DNA of 64,000 bases from CALKJU01 sp046349355. GTDB lineage: Bacteria; Pseudomonadota; Alphaproteobacteria; Geminicoccales; Geminicoccaceae. The stretch is taken from positions 62,001 through 126,000 of the forward strand of contig JAXMCM010000028.1 in the NCBI GenBank assembly GCA_046349355.1. The letters are read 5' to 3'. The notes beneath the pieces are model-generated. The model was not told the origin of the DNA. It did not search any database and saw only the letters and a list, made by a program, of their open reading frames with translations. Position numbers and translations under genes: made by a program. This document shows positions 8,731-18,978 of this stretch, piece after piece (within the stretch, counting starts at the first letter, position 1; each line of letters opens with the position of its first letter).

Positions 8731-8818
8731 AAATACGGTTTGACAAAATCCTACTTTCCCGCTGGACTATGTTCCGACGGTCGCCGGAGCGAGGCGATCG
8801 CCCACAGCGGAGAACCCC

Positions 8819-9841
8819 ATGCGATTTCGACTGCGACGTACAGCCAGCGCGCTGGGCGTGATCGCGTTGCTCGGCCTCGCCGCCATCCCGGCGCTTGCCG
8901 ACACCACCCTGCTCAACGTCTCGTATGATCCGACCCGCGAGCTCTACCAGGACGTCAACAAGGCCTTCGCCGAGAAGTGGCAGGCTGAGGCCGGCGAGAC
9001 CCTGACCATCAACGTCTCGCACGGCGGCTCAGGCAAGCAGGCCCGGGCCGTGATCGACGGCCTCGACGCAGACGTCGTGACGCTGGCGCTTGCCGCCGAC
9101 ATCGACGCCATCGCCGCCAAGACCGGCAAGCTGCCGGCCGACTGGCAGAAGCGGCTGCCGAACAACAGCTCGCCCTACACCTCGACCATCGTGTTCCTGG
9201 TCCATGCCGGCAACCCCAAGGGCATCAAGGACTGGGCCGACCTGGTCAAGGAAGGCGTGCAGGTCATCACCCCGAACCCGAAGACCTCGGGCGGGGCGCG
9301 CTGGAACTACCTTGCGGCCTGGGGCTACGCCCTCGACAACAACGGCGGCGATGCCGAGAAGGCCAAGGAGTTCGTCGCCGACCTGTTCCGCAACGTGCCG
9401 GTGCTGGATACCGGGGCGCGTGGTTCGACCACCACCTTCGCCCAGCGCGGCCTCGGCGACGTCCTGATCACGTGGGAGAACGAGGCGTTCCTCGCGCTCA
9501 ACGAGTTCGGCGCCGACAAGTTCGAGGTCGTGGTGCCGAGCGAAAGCATCCTCGCCGAGCCGCCGGTCGCCATCGTCGACGGCAATGTCGATGCCAAGGG
9601 CACCCGCAAGGCGGCCGAAGCCTACCTAGCCTTCCTCTATTCCGACGAAGGCCAGAAGCTGATCGCCAAGCACTACTACCGGCCGAGCAACCCGGCGGCG
9701 GCCGATCCGGCCGATCTGGCCCGCTTCCCGCAGCTGAAGCTGTTCACGATCGACGAGAAGTTCGGCGGCTGGAAGGAGGCTCAGGCCTACCACTTCGCCG
9801 ACGGCGGCGTGTTCGACCAGATCTACAAGCCGTCGAACTGA
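8819..9841 (+). CDS. sbp: Sulfate ABC transporter periplasmic binding protein
   Basis: This 340-residue protein has a cleavable Sec signal (positively charged start, hydrophobic core, AIPALA-D cleavage near residue 27). It carries the sulfate-binding signatures NVSHGGSGKQARAVIDGLDADVVTLAL and PNPKTSGGARWNYLAAWGYAL, which line the anion pocket in Sbp/CysP. It captures sulfate (or thiosulfate) in the periplasm and delivers it to the CysTWA complex. It is the first gene of the importer operon; the cysT start lies 3 bases beyond its stop. Confidence 0.93.
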   Translation: MRFRLRRTASALGVIALLGLAAIPALADTTLLNVSYDPTRELYQDVNKAFAEKWQAEAGETLTINVSHGGSGKQARAVIDGLDADVVTLALAADIDAIAAKTGKLPADWQKRLPNNSSPYTSTIVFLVHAGNPKGIKDWADLVKEGVQVITPNPKTSGGARWNYLAAWGYALDNNGGDAEKAKEFVADLFRNVPVLDTGARGSTTTFAQRGLGDVLITWENEAFLALNEFGADKFEVVVPSESILAEPPVAIVDGNVDAKGTRKAAEAYLAFLYSDEGQKLIAKHYYRPSNPAAADPADLARFPQLKLFTIDEKFGGWKEAQAYHFADGGVFDQIYKPSN

Positions 9842-9844
9842 GCC

Positions 9845-10702
9845 ATGGCCAGCCTCGCCCTGCCGAGGGTGGGGGGGTGGCGCAGCCCCAGTGTCATGCC
9901 GGGTTTCGGCGTGGCCCTGGGGCTTACGCTTGCCTATCTCAGCCTCATCGTCCTGATCCCGCTGGCCGCGCTCTTCCTGCGCACCGCGTCGCTCGGCTGG
10001 TCCGACTTCCTGCACGTGCTGTCGGACCGCCGCACGCTCTCGGCGCTGCGCCTCAGCTTCGGCGCCTCGCTCGCCGCGGCACTGGTCAACGTCGTCATGG
10101 GCACGCTGATCGCCTGGGCCCTCGTCCGTTACGAGTTCCCCGGCAAGCGCGTGCTCGACGCGATCGTCGACCTGCCGTTCGCCCTGCCCACGGCCGTCGC
10201 CGGCATCGCGCTCACTGCGATCTACGCCCCCAACGGCTGGATCGGGCAGCTCCTCGCACCACTCGGCATCAAGGTCGCCTTCACGCCGCTGGGCGTGGTG
10301 GTGGCGCTGGCCTTCATCGGCCTGCCCTTCGTCGTCCGCACCGTCCAGCCGGTGCTGCAGGACCTCGAGCAGGACGTCGAGGAGGCCGCGGCGACGCTCG
10401 GCGCCACGCGCCTGCAGACGATCCTGCGGGTGATCCTGCCGGCGATCGGCCCGGCGGTGCTCACCGGCTTTGCGCTGGCCTTCGCCCGGGCCGTCGGCGA
10501 GTACGGTTCGGTGATCTTCATCGCCGGCAACCTGCCGTTCGTCTCGGAGATCGCCCCGCTGCTGATCGTCATCCGGCTGGAGGAGTTCGACTATCCCGGG
10601 GCGACCGCGATCGCGACCATCATGCTCGTCATCGCCTTCGTCATGCTGCTGGTCATCAACCTGCTCCAGTCGTGGAGCCGGCGCCGCATGGCGCGCGTGT
10701 AG
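9845..10702 (+). CDS. cysT: Sulfate ABC transporter permease CysT
   Basis: This 285-residue inner-membrane protein has about six hydrophobic segments and the EAA-type loop EEAAATLGATRLQTILRVILP near residues 178-198, which contacts the ATPase. The segments PFALPTAVAGIALT and RAVGEYGSVIFIAGN are typical of CysT/CysU. It forms the channel with CysW. It starts 3 bases after the sbp stop and lies 11 bases before the cysW ATG, within an sbp-cysTWA operon. Confidence 0.93.
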   Translation: MASLALPRVGGWRSPSVMPGFGVALGLTLAYLSLIVLIPLAALFLRTASLGWSDFLHVLSDRRTLSALRLSFGASLAAALVNVVMGTLIAWALVRYEFPGKRVLDAIVDLPFALPTAVAGIALTAIYAPNGWIGQLLAPLGIKVAFTPLGVVVALAFIGLPFVVRTVQPVLQDLEQDVEEAAATLGATRLQTILRVILPAIGPAVLTGFALAFARAVGEYGSVIFIAGNLPFVSEIAPLLIVIRLEEFDYPGATAIATIMLVIAFVMLLVINLLQSWSRRRMARV

Positions 10703-10713
10703 GGAGAGTGCCC

Positions 10714-11577
10714 ATGGCTGCTACCGCTGCGCAGACCTCGGCACGCGCCGTCACCAACGAACGGCCCCTCGTGCGTGCCATTGTCATCACCGTCGCCGTG
10801 CTCTGGCTCGGCCTGTTCCTGCTGCTGCCGCTGTTCACCGTCTTCGTCGAGGCGCTGCGGCAGGGCGTCGGCGCCTACCTCGCCGCCATCGTCGAGCCGG
10901 ATGCGCTCTCGGCGATCCGGCTCACCCTGCTGGTCGCCGCGATCGCGGTGCCCCTGAACTGCGCCTTCGGCCTCATCGCCTCCTGGGCGATCGCCAAGTT
11001 CGAGTTCAAGGGCAAGAGCCTGCTCATCACCCTGATCGACCTGCCGTTCTCGGTGAGTCCGGTGATCTCGGGCCTGGTCTGGGTGCTGCTGTTCGGGGCG
11101 CAGGGCTGGTTCGGGCCCTGGCTCAAGGCGCACGGCGTGGAGATCATCTTCGCCGTGCCCGGCATCGTCCTGGCGACGGTGTTCGTCACCTTCCCCTTCG
11201 TTGCCCGCGAGCTGATCCCGCTGATGCAGGAGCAGGGCACGGAAGACGAGGAGGCGGCCCTGTCGCTCGGCGCCTCGGGCTGGCAGACCTTCTGGCGGGT
11301 CACCATCCCCAACGTGAAATGGGGCCTGCTCTACGGCGTGCTGCTCTGCAACGCCCGCGCCATGGGCGAGTTCGGCGCCGTCTCGGTGGTCTCCGGCCAC
11401 ATCCGCGGCGTGACCAACACCATGCCGCTGCATGTCGAGATCCTCTACAACGAGTACCAGTTCGTCGCTTCCTTCGCGGTGGCCTCGCTGCTGGCGCTTC
11501 TGGCCCTCGTCACGCTGATCCTCAAGTCCGGCCTCGAGTGGCGCTTCGGCGCCGAGCTCGCGGCCAAGCACCGCTGA
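10714..11577 (+). CDS. cysW: Sulfate ABC transporter permease CysW
   Basis: This 287-residue permease is paralogous to CysT. It contains the ATPase-coupling loop EEAALSLGASGWQTFWRVTIP near residues 185-205, plus PFSVSPVISGLVWVLLFG and ARAMGEFGAVSVVSGHI, which are diagnostic of CysW. It pairs with CysT in the membrane. The ATG at 10714 follows an AGGGAGAG site. The open frame extends far upstream, but that part overlaps cysT and sbp and is not real coding sequence. Confidence 0.92.
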   Translation: MAATAAQTSARAVTNERPLVRAIVITVAVLWLGLFLLLPLFTVFVEALRQGVGAYLAAIVEPDALSAIRLTLLVAAIAVPLNCAFGLIASWAIAKFEFKGKSLLITLIDLPFSVSPVISGLVWVLLFGAQGWFGPWLKAHGVEIIFAVPGIVLATVFVTFPFVARELIPLMQEQGTEDEEAALSLGASGWQTFWRVTIPNVKWGLLYGVLLCNARAMGEFGAVSVVSGHIRGVTNTMPLHVEILYNEYQFVASFAVASLLALLALVTLILKSGLEWRFGAELAAKHR

Positions 11578-11590
11578 GCGGGAGACGCCG

Positions 11591-12635
<1,045 letters not shown>

Positions 12636-12664
<29 letters not shown>

Positions 12665-13556
12665 GCGGCGCGCTCTCCAGCTCCTCGATCGTCCGCGGCC
12701 AGTCGCTGCCCAGCAGGCGCGACAGGCCGCGGTCGGCGAGAAGCCGTCCGCCGGTCTGGCAGCGCGGGCAGTAATTGGCCTCGTTGGTGGCGTAGCGGAC
12801 GCGCTGCACGGCCGTGCCGCAGGCGGGGCACGGCTTGCCGTAGCGGCCGTGAACCGCCATGCCCGCCCGGAACGCCGTCACCTTCTCCGGAAACGCCGCC
12901 TCCGCCTCGGCGCGCAGCCGGTCGCGCCAGTCGACGAGCGTCGCGCGGGTCGCCTCGAACAGGCGCCGCATCTCGTCGTCGGACAGGCGCGACGTCATCG
13001 CCGTCGGCGACATCGCCGCCGCGTGGAGGATCTCATCCGAGTAGGCATTGCCGATGCCGGCAAGCAGCCGGGGATCGGTCAGCGCCCGCTTCACGGTGTG
13101 GTTCTCGCGCCGTAGGGCCGCGGCGAAGGCGGCCGCATCGCAGTCGAGGGGCTCGATCCCGCCGCGATCATGCTCGTCGAGGCCCGCTTCGCCCCGCACC
13201 AGGTGCAGCGATGCCCGCTTCTTCGAGCCGGCCTCGGTGAGCACCAGAGAGCCAGCGGCGAAGTCGAAGGCGGCCAGCGCGACGCGCCCGTCGAGCTTCG
13301 CGTCCGGCGGGCGCCAGTGCAGCCGGCCGGCGATCATCAGGTGCAGGACCAGCCAGAGGTCGCCGTCGAGGCCGATGACGATGCGCTTGCCCAGCCGGCG
13401 CAGACTGGTGACCGGCCGGCCGTCGACGGCGCTGATCGGCGGCTCGACGGTGCGCAGGATGAACGGGCTCGCCCGGCGCACCCGCAGCAGCGGATGGCCG
13501 AGCGTGCGCGGCCGCAGCGCGTGGAGATAGGCCTCGATGTCCGGAAGCTCGGGCAC
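12636..13556 (-). CDS. mutM: Formamidopyrimidine-DNA glycosylase (Fpg/MutM family)
   Basis: This 306-residue base-excision repair enzyme starts PELPDIE right after the initiator. The catalytic Pro must be residue 2, which fixes the GTG start at 13556. The Fpg/Nei Lys lies in RLGKRIVIGL. A helix-two-turn-helix segment is seen around NHTVKRALTDPRLLAGIGNAYSDEILH. A C-terminal zinc finger, CPAC then CPRC with a 16-residue gap, ends the core. The tail of about 40 residues after the finger is longer than in E. coli Fpg. The gene lies 16 bases downstream of the RND pump gene on the same strand, so it may be cotranscribed. Confidence 0.88.
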
Positions 13557-13572
13557 CGGGGCCTGCTGCCGA

Positions 13573-16500
13573 CTACTCCGCCGGGGTCGCCGTCGGTGCC
13601 GCCGGCGGCGGGGCCGCGGCCGGCTTCGGCCCGTGTCCCGGCAGGTGAAGATGCCAGTGCGGGCGGTGACGCTTGCCGGACATCAGCATGTAGGCGGTCG
13701 GCACCACGAAGATCGTCAGCAGCGTTCCGACCGTCATGCCGCCGACGATGACCCAGCCGATCTGGATGCGGCTCTCGGCACCCGCACCGTGTGCCAGGGC
13801 CAGCGGCACGGCGCCGAACACCATGGCGCCGGTGGTCATCAGGATCGGCCGCAGCCGCAGCGTCGCCGCCTCGACGACGGCGTCGAGCTGCGCCTTGCCC
13901 TGCTCGCGCAGCTGGTTGGCGAACTCGACGATGAGGATGCCGTGCTTGGTGATCAGCCCGACCAGCGTGACCATGCCGATCTGGCTGTAGATGTTCCAGG
14001 TCCCGCCGGTGAGCTTGAGGGCGAGCATGGCGCCGGCGAACGAGGGCGCCACCGACAGCACGATCACCACCGGGTCGCGGAAGCTCTCGAACTGGGCGGC
14101 GAGCACCAGGTAGATGAAGCCGATCGCGAGGAAGAAGGTGAAGTAGAAGCTGTTGGCGGTGTTCTTGTACTCGCGCGATTCGCCGGTGTAGTCGATCGTC
14201 GCCGAAGCCGGCAGCACGCGCGCCGCCGCATCCTCGAGGAAGGCCAGGGCCGCGCCCTGGGTCACCCCGGGCACGAGGAAGGCGGTGATCGTCGCCGAGC
14301 GCAGCTTGTTGAAGTGGTTCAGCTCCTTGGGTGCCACCCGCTCCTGCACGGTGATCACGGCCGACAGCGGGATCATCTCGCCGCTGTCGTTGCGGACGTA
14401 GATCGACGACAGGTCGTCGGGGTTGCGGCGGTCGACGTCGGCGACCTGGACGATGACGTCGTACTGCTTGCCGTTGCGCTTGAAGCGGGTGACCTGGCGG
14501 CCGCCGAGCATGGTCTCGAGCGTGCGGCCGACATTGTCGACGGACAGGCCGACATTGGCGACCTTGTCGCGGTCGAGGTCGATCTTGAGCTCGGGCTTGT
14601 TCAGCTTGAGATCGGAGTCGACGTTGACCATGCCCGGGAACTTGCGCGCCTCGGCGAGCAGGGCGTCGACCATCTGCTGCAGCTCGCTGTACGGCCCGGT
14701 CGTCTGGATGACGAAGTTGATCGGCTTGTCGACCGGGCTCTGGCCGAGCGACGGCGGGTTGCCGGCAAAGGCCAGCAGGCCCGGCACGCCGCCGAACATC
14801 TTGGGCGCCAGCTCGCCGGTGATCGCCTGCTGCGGCCGCTCGCGCTCCTCCCAGTCCTTGAGGCGGATGAACGACAGCGCGTTGTTCACCATCGGGAAGC
14901 CGACGACGGTGAAGTACTGCTGCATCTCCGGGACGGTCTGGTAGAGCTGCTCGATGTTCTTGGCGTAGCGGTCGGTGTACTCGATCGTAGCCCCTTCCGG
15001 GCCGAGGCCGAAGCCGACGATGACGCCGCGGTCCTCGACCGGCGACAGCTCGGAGGGCAGGCTGCGGAACATGGCGATGCCAAGGCCGAGGACGAGGACC
15101 CAGGCGAGCACGACCAGGCCCTTGGCGTTCAGCGACTGGCGCAGCAGCCACCGGTAGCCGTCGGTCATGCCGACGAAGCCGCGCTCGAGGATGCGGTAGG
15201 CGATGTTGTGCCGCTCCTGGTGGCGCAGGAGCTTGCTGCACATCATCGGCGACAGGGTCAGCGCGACGAAGCCCGAGACCAGCACCGAGCCGGCCAGGGC
15301 AAGGGCGAACTCGATGAACAGCCGGCCGGTACGGCCCGAGGTGAACGCCATCGGCGCGTAGACGGCAGCAAGCGTCAGCGTCATCGCGACGACCGCGAAG
15401 CCGATCTCGCGCGAGCCCTGCATCGCCGCCTGCAGCGGCGGCATGCCCTCCTCCACGTGCCGGTAGATGTTCTCGAGCATGACGATGGCGTCGTCGACGA
15501 CGAGGCCGATCGCCAGGACCATGGCGAGCAGCGTCAGCGTGTTGATGCTGAAGCCGAAGACGTACATCAGCGCCAGCGTGCCGATCAGGCTGACCGGGAT
15601 CGTCACCAGCGGAATGAGGGTGGCCCGGATCGAGCGGAGGAACACGAAGATCACCAGCACGACGAGCAGCACGGCCTCGCCGATCGTCGTGAACACCGCC
15701 TTGATCGAGCGATCGATGAAGACGCCGGTGTCGTAGGCGATGTCGAGCGACATGCCTTCCGGCAGGGTCTCCTGGATGCGCGGCAGCTCGGCGCGGAGCG
15801 CGTCCGAGATCTCGAGCGGGTTGGCGACCGCCTGCTTGACGATGCCCAGCGCCACGGCGTTGCGGCCGTTGAAGCGCACGTTCACGCGCTCGTTCTCGGG
15901 CGCCAGCTCGATCTTGGCGACCTCGCCGAGGCGGACCGGATAGGCCTCCGATTCCTTGATGATGATCGCCGCGAACTGCTCCGGCGTCTGCAGGTCGGTC
16001 TCGCTGACGACCGTGAACTCGCGCTGGAAGCTCTCGACGCGGCCGGCCGGAATCTCGACGTTCTGGCGGCGCAGCGCGGTCTCGACGTCCTGCGGCGTCA
16101 GGTTGTAGGCGGCGAGGCGCTGGGCATCGAGCCAGATGCGCATCGAGTACTTGCGCTCGCCGAAGATCCGCACGTCGGCGACGCCCGGCAGGTTCTGCAG
16201 GCGGTCCTTGACGAAGCGGTCGGCGTAGTCGGTCACCTCGAGCGGCGACGCCCGGTCCGACGAGAACGCCATGTAGATGATCGGCTGCGCGTCGGCCTCG
16301 ACCTTGGCGATGACCGGCTCGTCGATCTCGTCGGGGAGCAGGTTGCGCACCCGGGCGACGCGGTCGCGGACATCGTTGGCGGCGCCGTCGGGGTCGCGGT
16401 CGACCTTGAAGCGCACCGTGATCTGGCTGCGCTCGGCACGGCTAATCGAGCTCATGTACTCGATGCCCTCGATGCCGGCGAGCGACTCCTCCAGCGGCTG

Positions 16501-16692
16501 GGTGACCTGGCTCTCCATGATGTCCGCCGAGGCGCCGGTGAAGGTCGTCTCGACGGTCACGATGGGCTCGTCGATGTTCGGGTACTCGCGCAGCGGCAGC
16601 CGGTTCCAGGCGATGACGCCGAGCAGCACGATGACCAGCGACATCACCGTGGCGAGCACGGGACGGCGGATCGAGATCTCGGAAATGACCAT
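13573..16692 (-). CDS. RND multidrug efflux permease (AcrB/MexB-like, HAE1 family)
   Basis: This 1039-residue inner-membrane proton antiporter begins with the classical VISEISIRRPVLATVMSLVI first helix. The Asp pair for proton relay lies in IGLVVDDAIVMLENI (about 400-415). Two large periplasmic loops and a second set of helices with GLITKHGILIVEFANQ follow; here the family's second conserved motif carries Lys-His. It pumps hydrophobic compounds with the adaptor encoded 5 bases upstream. There is no outer-membrane partner in this operon, so a TolC elsewhere (perhaps 27314-28981) would complete the pump. Confidence 0.93.
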   Translation of the reverse strand: MVISEISIRRPVLATVMSLVIVLLGVIAWNRLPLREYPNIDEPIVTVETTFTGASADIMESQVTQPLEESLAGIEGIEYMSSISRAERSQITVRFKVDRDPDGAANDVRDRVARVRNLLPDEIDEPVIAKVEADAQPIIYMAFSSDRASPLEVTDYADRFVKDRLQNLPGVADVRIFGERKYSMRIWLDAQRLAAYNLTPQDVETALRRQNVEIPAGRVESFQREFTVVSETDLQTPEQFAAIIIKESEAYPVRLGEVAKIELAPENERVNVRFNGRNAVALGIVKQAVANPLEISDALRAELPRIQETLPEGMSLDIAYDTGVFIDRSIKAVFTTIGEAVLLVVLVIFVFLRSIRATLIPLVTIPVSLIGTLALMYVFGFSINTLTLLAMVLAIGLVVDDAIVMLENIYRHVEEGMPPLQAAMQGSREIGFAVVAMTLTLAAVYAPMAFTSGRTGRLFIEFALALAGSVLVSGFVALTLSPMMCSKLLRHQERHNIAYRILERGFVGMTDGYRWLLRQSLNAKGLVVLAWVLVLGLGIAMFRSLPSELSPVEDRGVIVGFGLGPEGATIEYTDRYAKNIEQLYQTVPEMQQYFTVVGFPMVNNALSFIRLKDWEERERPQQAITGELAPKMFGGVPGLLAFAGNPPSLGQSPVDKPINFVIQTTGPYSELQQMVDALLAEARKFPGMVNVDSDLKLNKPELKIDLDRDKVANVGLSVDNVGRTLETMLGGRQVTRFKRNGKQYDVIVQVADVDRRNPDDLSSIYVRNDSGEMIPLSAVITVQERVAPKELNHFNKLRSATITAFLVPGVTQGAALAFLEDAAARVLPASATIDYTGESREYKNTANSFYFTFFLAIGFIYLVLAAQFESFRDPVVIVLSVAPSFAGAMLALKLTGGTWNIYSQIGMVTLVGLITKHGILIVEFANQLREQGKAQLDAVVEAATLRLRPILMTTGAMVFGAVPLALAHGAGAESRIQIGWVIVGGMTVGTLLTIFVVPTAYMLMSGKRHRPHWHLHLPGHGPKPAAAPPPAAPTATPAE

Positions 16693-16697
16693 GGACG

Positions 16698-17846
16698 TCA
16701 GGCCGCCGGGGCCGGCGCCGGGGCCGCGTCGGGCGGCGGCAGGGGCTGCACCGGAGCACCCTCGCGGATCTTCAGCTGGCCGGCGGTGACGACGACATCG
16801 GCGGCCTTGAGGCCGTCGAGGACCTCGACCATGCCGTCGCGGCGGATGCCGGGCACGACCTTGGCCATCGCCGCCTTGCCGTCGACGACCTTGAAGACGA
16901 ACTGGTCGGCTCCCTGCGGCACGAGGGCGGTCTCCGGCACCTGCAGCGCGTCGTCCTTCTCCTGCAGGACCAGCTCGACGCGGGCGAACAGGCCGGGTCG
17001 CAGGCGGCCGTCGGTGTTGGGCAGGCGCGCGCGCAGCAGGATGCTGCGGCCACCCTCGTCGATCAGCGGATCGATGGCGTAGACCTCGCCCTTGAACTTT
17101 TCCATGCCGTAGGCGTCGACGGCGATGTCGATCGCCTGGCCGGTGCCGACCGCCGAGAGGAAGTTCTCGGCGACGCGGAAGTCGACCTTGAGCGGATCGA
17201 TCTGCTCGATGTTGACCACCTCGTCGCCGGCCTCGAGGTAGTCGCCGATCGACACGTTGCGCAGGCCGACGACGCCGTCGAACGGGGCGGTGATGGTCAG
17301 CTTGCTCATCCGCGCCTGCTCGAGCGCGAGGGCCGCCTCGGCCGACCGCAGCTCGCCATTGGCCTCGTCGAGGTTGGCCTTGGTTCCGCTGCCGCGCTTG
17401 GCCAGCTCCGACTGCCGGTCGAAGTTCGAGCGGGCGAGGTCGACGCGCGCCTGGGCGGCGGCGATCTCGGCCTCGCTGACGGCCTTGTCGAAGGTCAGCA
17501 GCATCTGGCCCGTGGTCACCTTGCCGCCCTCGTCGAAGCCGATGGCGACGACGCGGCCGCTGATCTCGGGGCGGATCGTCACCGACTCGCCGGAGCGCAA
17601 GGTCCCGATCGCGGTGAGACGCCGCTGCATCGGGCCGGCCTTGACCTCGGCCGTCTCGACCGGAATGGCGAAGCCGCCGGGCGGTCCGCCCTTGCCCGGC
17701 GGGCCGCCGGCCGCCGGTCCCCCGGCCTCCGCCGGCTGCGGCAGGTAGGCCAGCAGCTGCGGCGGAATGCCGAAGAAGTGCCAGTACACACCGGCCGCGC
17801 CCACCAGCATCAGGAGGGCGATCAGAAGCTTCACCACCACACGCAC
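16698..17846 (-). CDS. RND efflux periplasmic adaptor subunit (MFP)
   Basis: This 382-residue protein begins with one membrane/signal segment (residues 4-22) and a Gly/Pro-rich linker of about 25 residues. The lipoyl and coiled-coil region follows (AVSEAEIAAAQARVDLARSNFDRQ), then FDGVVGLRNVSIGDYLEAG and a beta-barrel, ending in an Ala/Pro tail. It bridges the RND permease to an outer-membrane channel. The start is GTG at 17846, 10 bases after an AGGAGG site. It is the first gene of adaptor-RND-fpg. Confidence 0.9.
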   Translation of the reverse strand: MRVVVKLLIALLMLVGAAGVYWHFFGIPPQLLAYLPQPAEAGGPAAGGPPGKGGPPGGFAIPVETAEVKAGPMQRRLTAIGTLRSGESVTIRPEISGRVVAIGFDEGGKVTTGQMLLTFDKAVSEAEIAAAQARVDLARSNFDRQSELAKRGSGTKANLDEANGELRSAEAALALEQARMSKLTITAPFDGVVGLRNVSIGDYLEAGDEVVNIEQIDPLKVDFRVAENFLSAVGTGQAIDIAVDAYGMEKFKGEVYAIDPLIDEGGRSILLRARLPNTDGRLRPGLFARVELVLQEKDDALQVPETALVPQGADQFVFKVVDGKAAMAKVVPGIRRDGMVEVLDGLKAADVVVTAGQLKIREGAPVQPLPPPDAAPAPAPAA

Positions 17847-17957
17847 AGCGAGCGTTCCTCCTCGCGACGACGCCGGCCCCCGGGGAATGAGGCCGTTCGA
17901 TCCGCGACCATGCTCGGGGCGACGCAGGGACCTGAAGCCGGCGCCGCGTTCAATCTA

Positions 17958-18034
17958 TGGTCGGGGCGGCGTGATTCGAACACGCGGCATCCAGCTCCCA
18001 AAGCTGGCGCTCTACCAGGCTGAGCTACGCCCCG
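17958..18034 (-). tRNA. tRNA-Pro (anticodon UGG)
   Basis: Read on the minus strand, it has a 7-bp acceptor stem CGGGGCG/CGCCCCG, D arm with AGCCTGGTAGAG, anticodon stem CCAGC/GCTGG around TTTGGGA (anticodon TGG), T arm GCGTG-TTCGAAT-CACGC, discriminator A and an encoded CCA. All stems pair perfectly and the length is 77 with CCA. It decodes proline CCN codons. No T-run terminator is visible before the adaptor gene downstream. Confidence 0.97.
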
Positions 18035-18043
18035 GACCGCAAA

Positions 18044-18072
18044 AAGGTACGAACTTTGCTGCTGCGTCGCAA
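18044..18072 (-). promoter_or_regulatory. Promoter of tRNA-Pro
   Basis: On the minus strand TTGCGA (18072-18067), a 17-base spacer and TACCTT (18049-18044) end 9 bases before the mature tRNA 5' end. This is the spacing expected for a sigma-70 type tRNA promoter. Confidence 0.6.
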
Positions 18073-18079
18073 CCTGCGC

Positions 18080-18964
18080 TCAGCGCAGGGCGGCCGACGT
18101 CCCGCGCAAGTGCTCGCTCATGTTCAATCGCCAGGCCCACAGGCCGCTGGCGACGATCACCACCGCACCGGTCAGCGTCAGGAACGTCGGCACGTCGCCG
18201 AACACGAAGAAGCTGATCAGCATCGCCCATACCAGCTGGAGATACGAGAAGGGGCTGAGCCTGGATGCCTCCATCCGCTGCAGCGCCAGGATGACCAGGA
18301 GGTGGCCGACGGCGCCGAACGCTCCCATGGTCACCAGCATCGCCCACTGCAGCAGCGAAGGCGTCTGCCAGCCGAACGGCAGGATGAGGGTGAAGACGAC
18401 GAGCCCGCCGAGGCCGCCATAGAGCAGCGAGACGACGGCATCGCCCTCGCGGACAAGGCGGGTCGACACCTGGTAGACGGCGTAGGTCAGTGCGCACAGC
18501 AGCGCCAGGACGGCGCCGATGTTGAAGGTCGAGCTGCCCGGGCGGATCACCAGCATGGCGCCGGCGAGACCGGCCCCGATCGCCAGCCAGCGCAGCAACG
18601 AGACACGCTCCTTGAGCACCACCACGGCGAGCCCGGCGACCAGGATGGGGGTCATGAAGACGATGGCCGAGACGTCGCCCAGTGGCATGTGGCGCAGGGC
18701 GAGGAAGTTGCAGACCGTCGACAGCATCAGCATCAGCGAGCGGCCGAGCTGGACCGGCAGCTGGGGAGCGCGCGGCAGCCTGGCCAGGGCGCCGGGAAAG
18801 AGCACGGCGACCAAGACGACGTGGAAGAAGTAGCGCGCCCACAGGACCATGGTCGGCCCGAGCTCGGCGAGCAGCGTCTTGGCGAAGCTGTTCAGGGTGA
18901 CGAAGAACAGGCCGCCGAGGAGGAAGAGGCCCACGGCCCGCAGGGTCGTGTCGCCGCGGGCCAT
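18080..18964 (-). CDS. EamA/DMT-family transporter
   Basis: This 294-residue protein has about ten hydrophobic segments arranged as two EamA repeats (about 12-140 and 150-285). Typical features are LRHMPLGDVSAIVFMTPILVAGLAV in the first repeat and MEASRLSPFSYLQLVWAMLISFFVFGD in the second. DMT proteins usually export amino acids or metabolites; this substrate is unknown. It lies 14 bases downstream of a class IV aminotransferase gene on the same strand, so the two may be cotranscribed and functionally linked. Confidence 0.85.
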   Translation of the reverse strand: MARGDTTLRAVGLFLLGGLFFVTLNSFAKTLLAELGPTMVLWARYFFHVVLVAVLFPGALARLPRAPQLPVQLGRSLMLMLSTVCNFLALRHMPLGDVSAIVFMTPILVAGLAVVVLKERVSLLRWLAIGAGLAGAMLVIRPGSSTFNIGAVLALLCALTYAVYQVSTRLVREGDAVVSLLYGGLGGLVVFTLILPFGWQTPSLLQWAMLVTMGAFGAVGHLLVILALQRMEASRLSPFSYLQLVWAMLISFFVFGDVPTFLTLTGAVVIVASGLWAWRLNMSEHLRGTSAALR

Positions 18965-18978
18965 GCGCTGCGTCCGGC

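Noticed and set aside
8740..8773. TTGACA plus TATGTT as the sbp promoter
   Set aside because: The spacer is 22 bases, too long for a normal sigma-70 promoter; only the TTGACA was mentioned as a possible element.
13537..17082. Very long open frame on the plus strand opposite the RND pump and adaptor
   Set aside because: It is a GC-rich antisense shadow: the translation is low-complexity Arg/Asp/Gly/Val-rich, whereas the minus strand encodes textbook RND motifs.
17958..18034. tRNA gene as an integration site for a genomic island
   Set aside because: No integrase and no second copy of the tRNA 3' end was noticed nearby.
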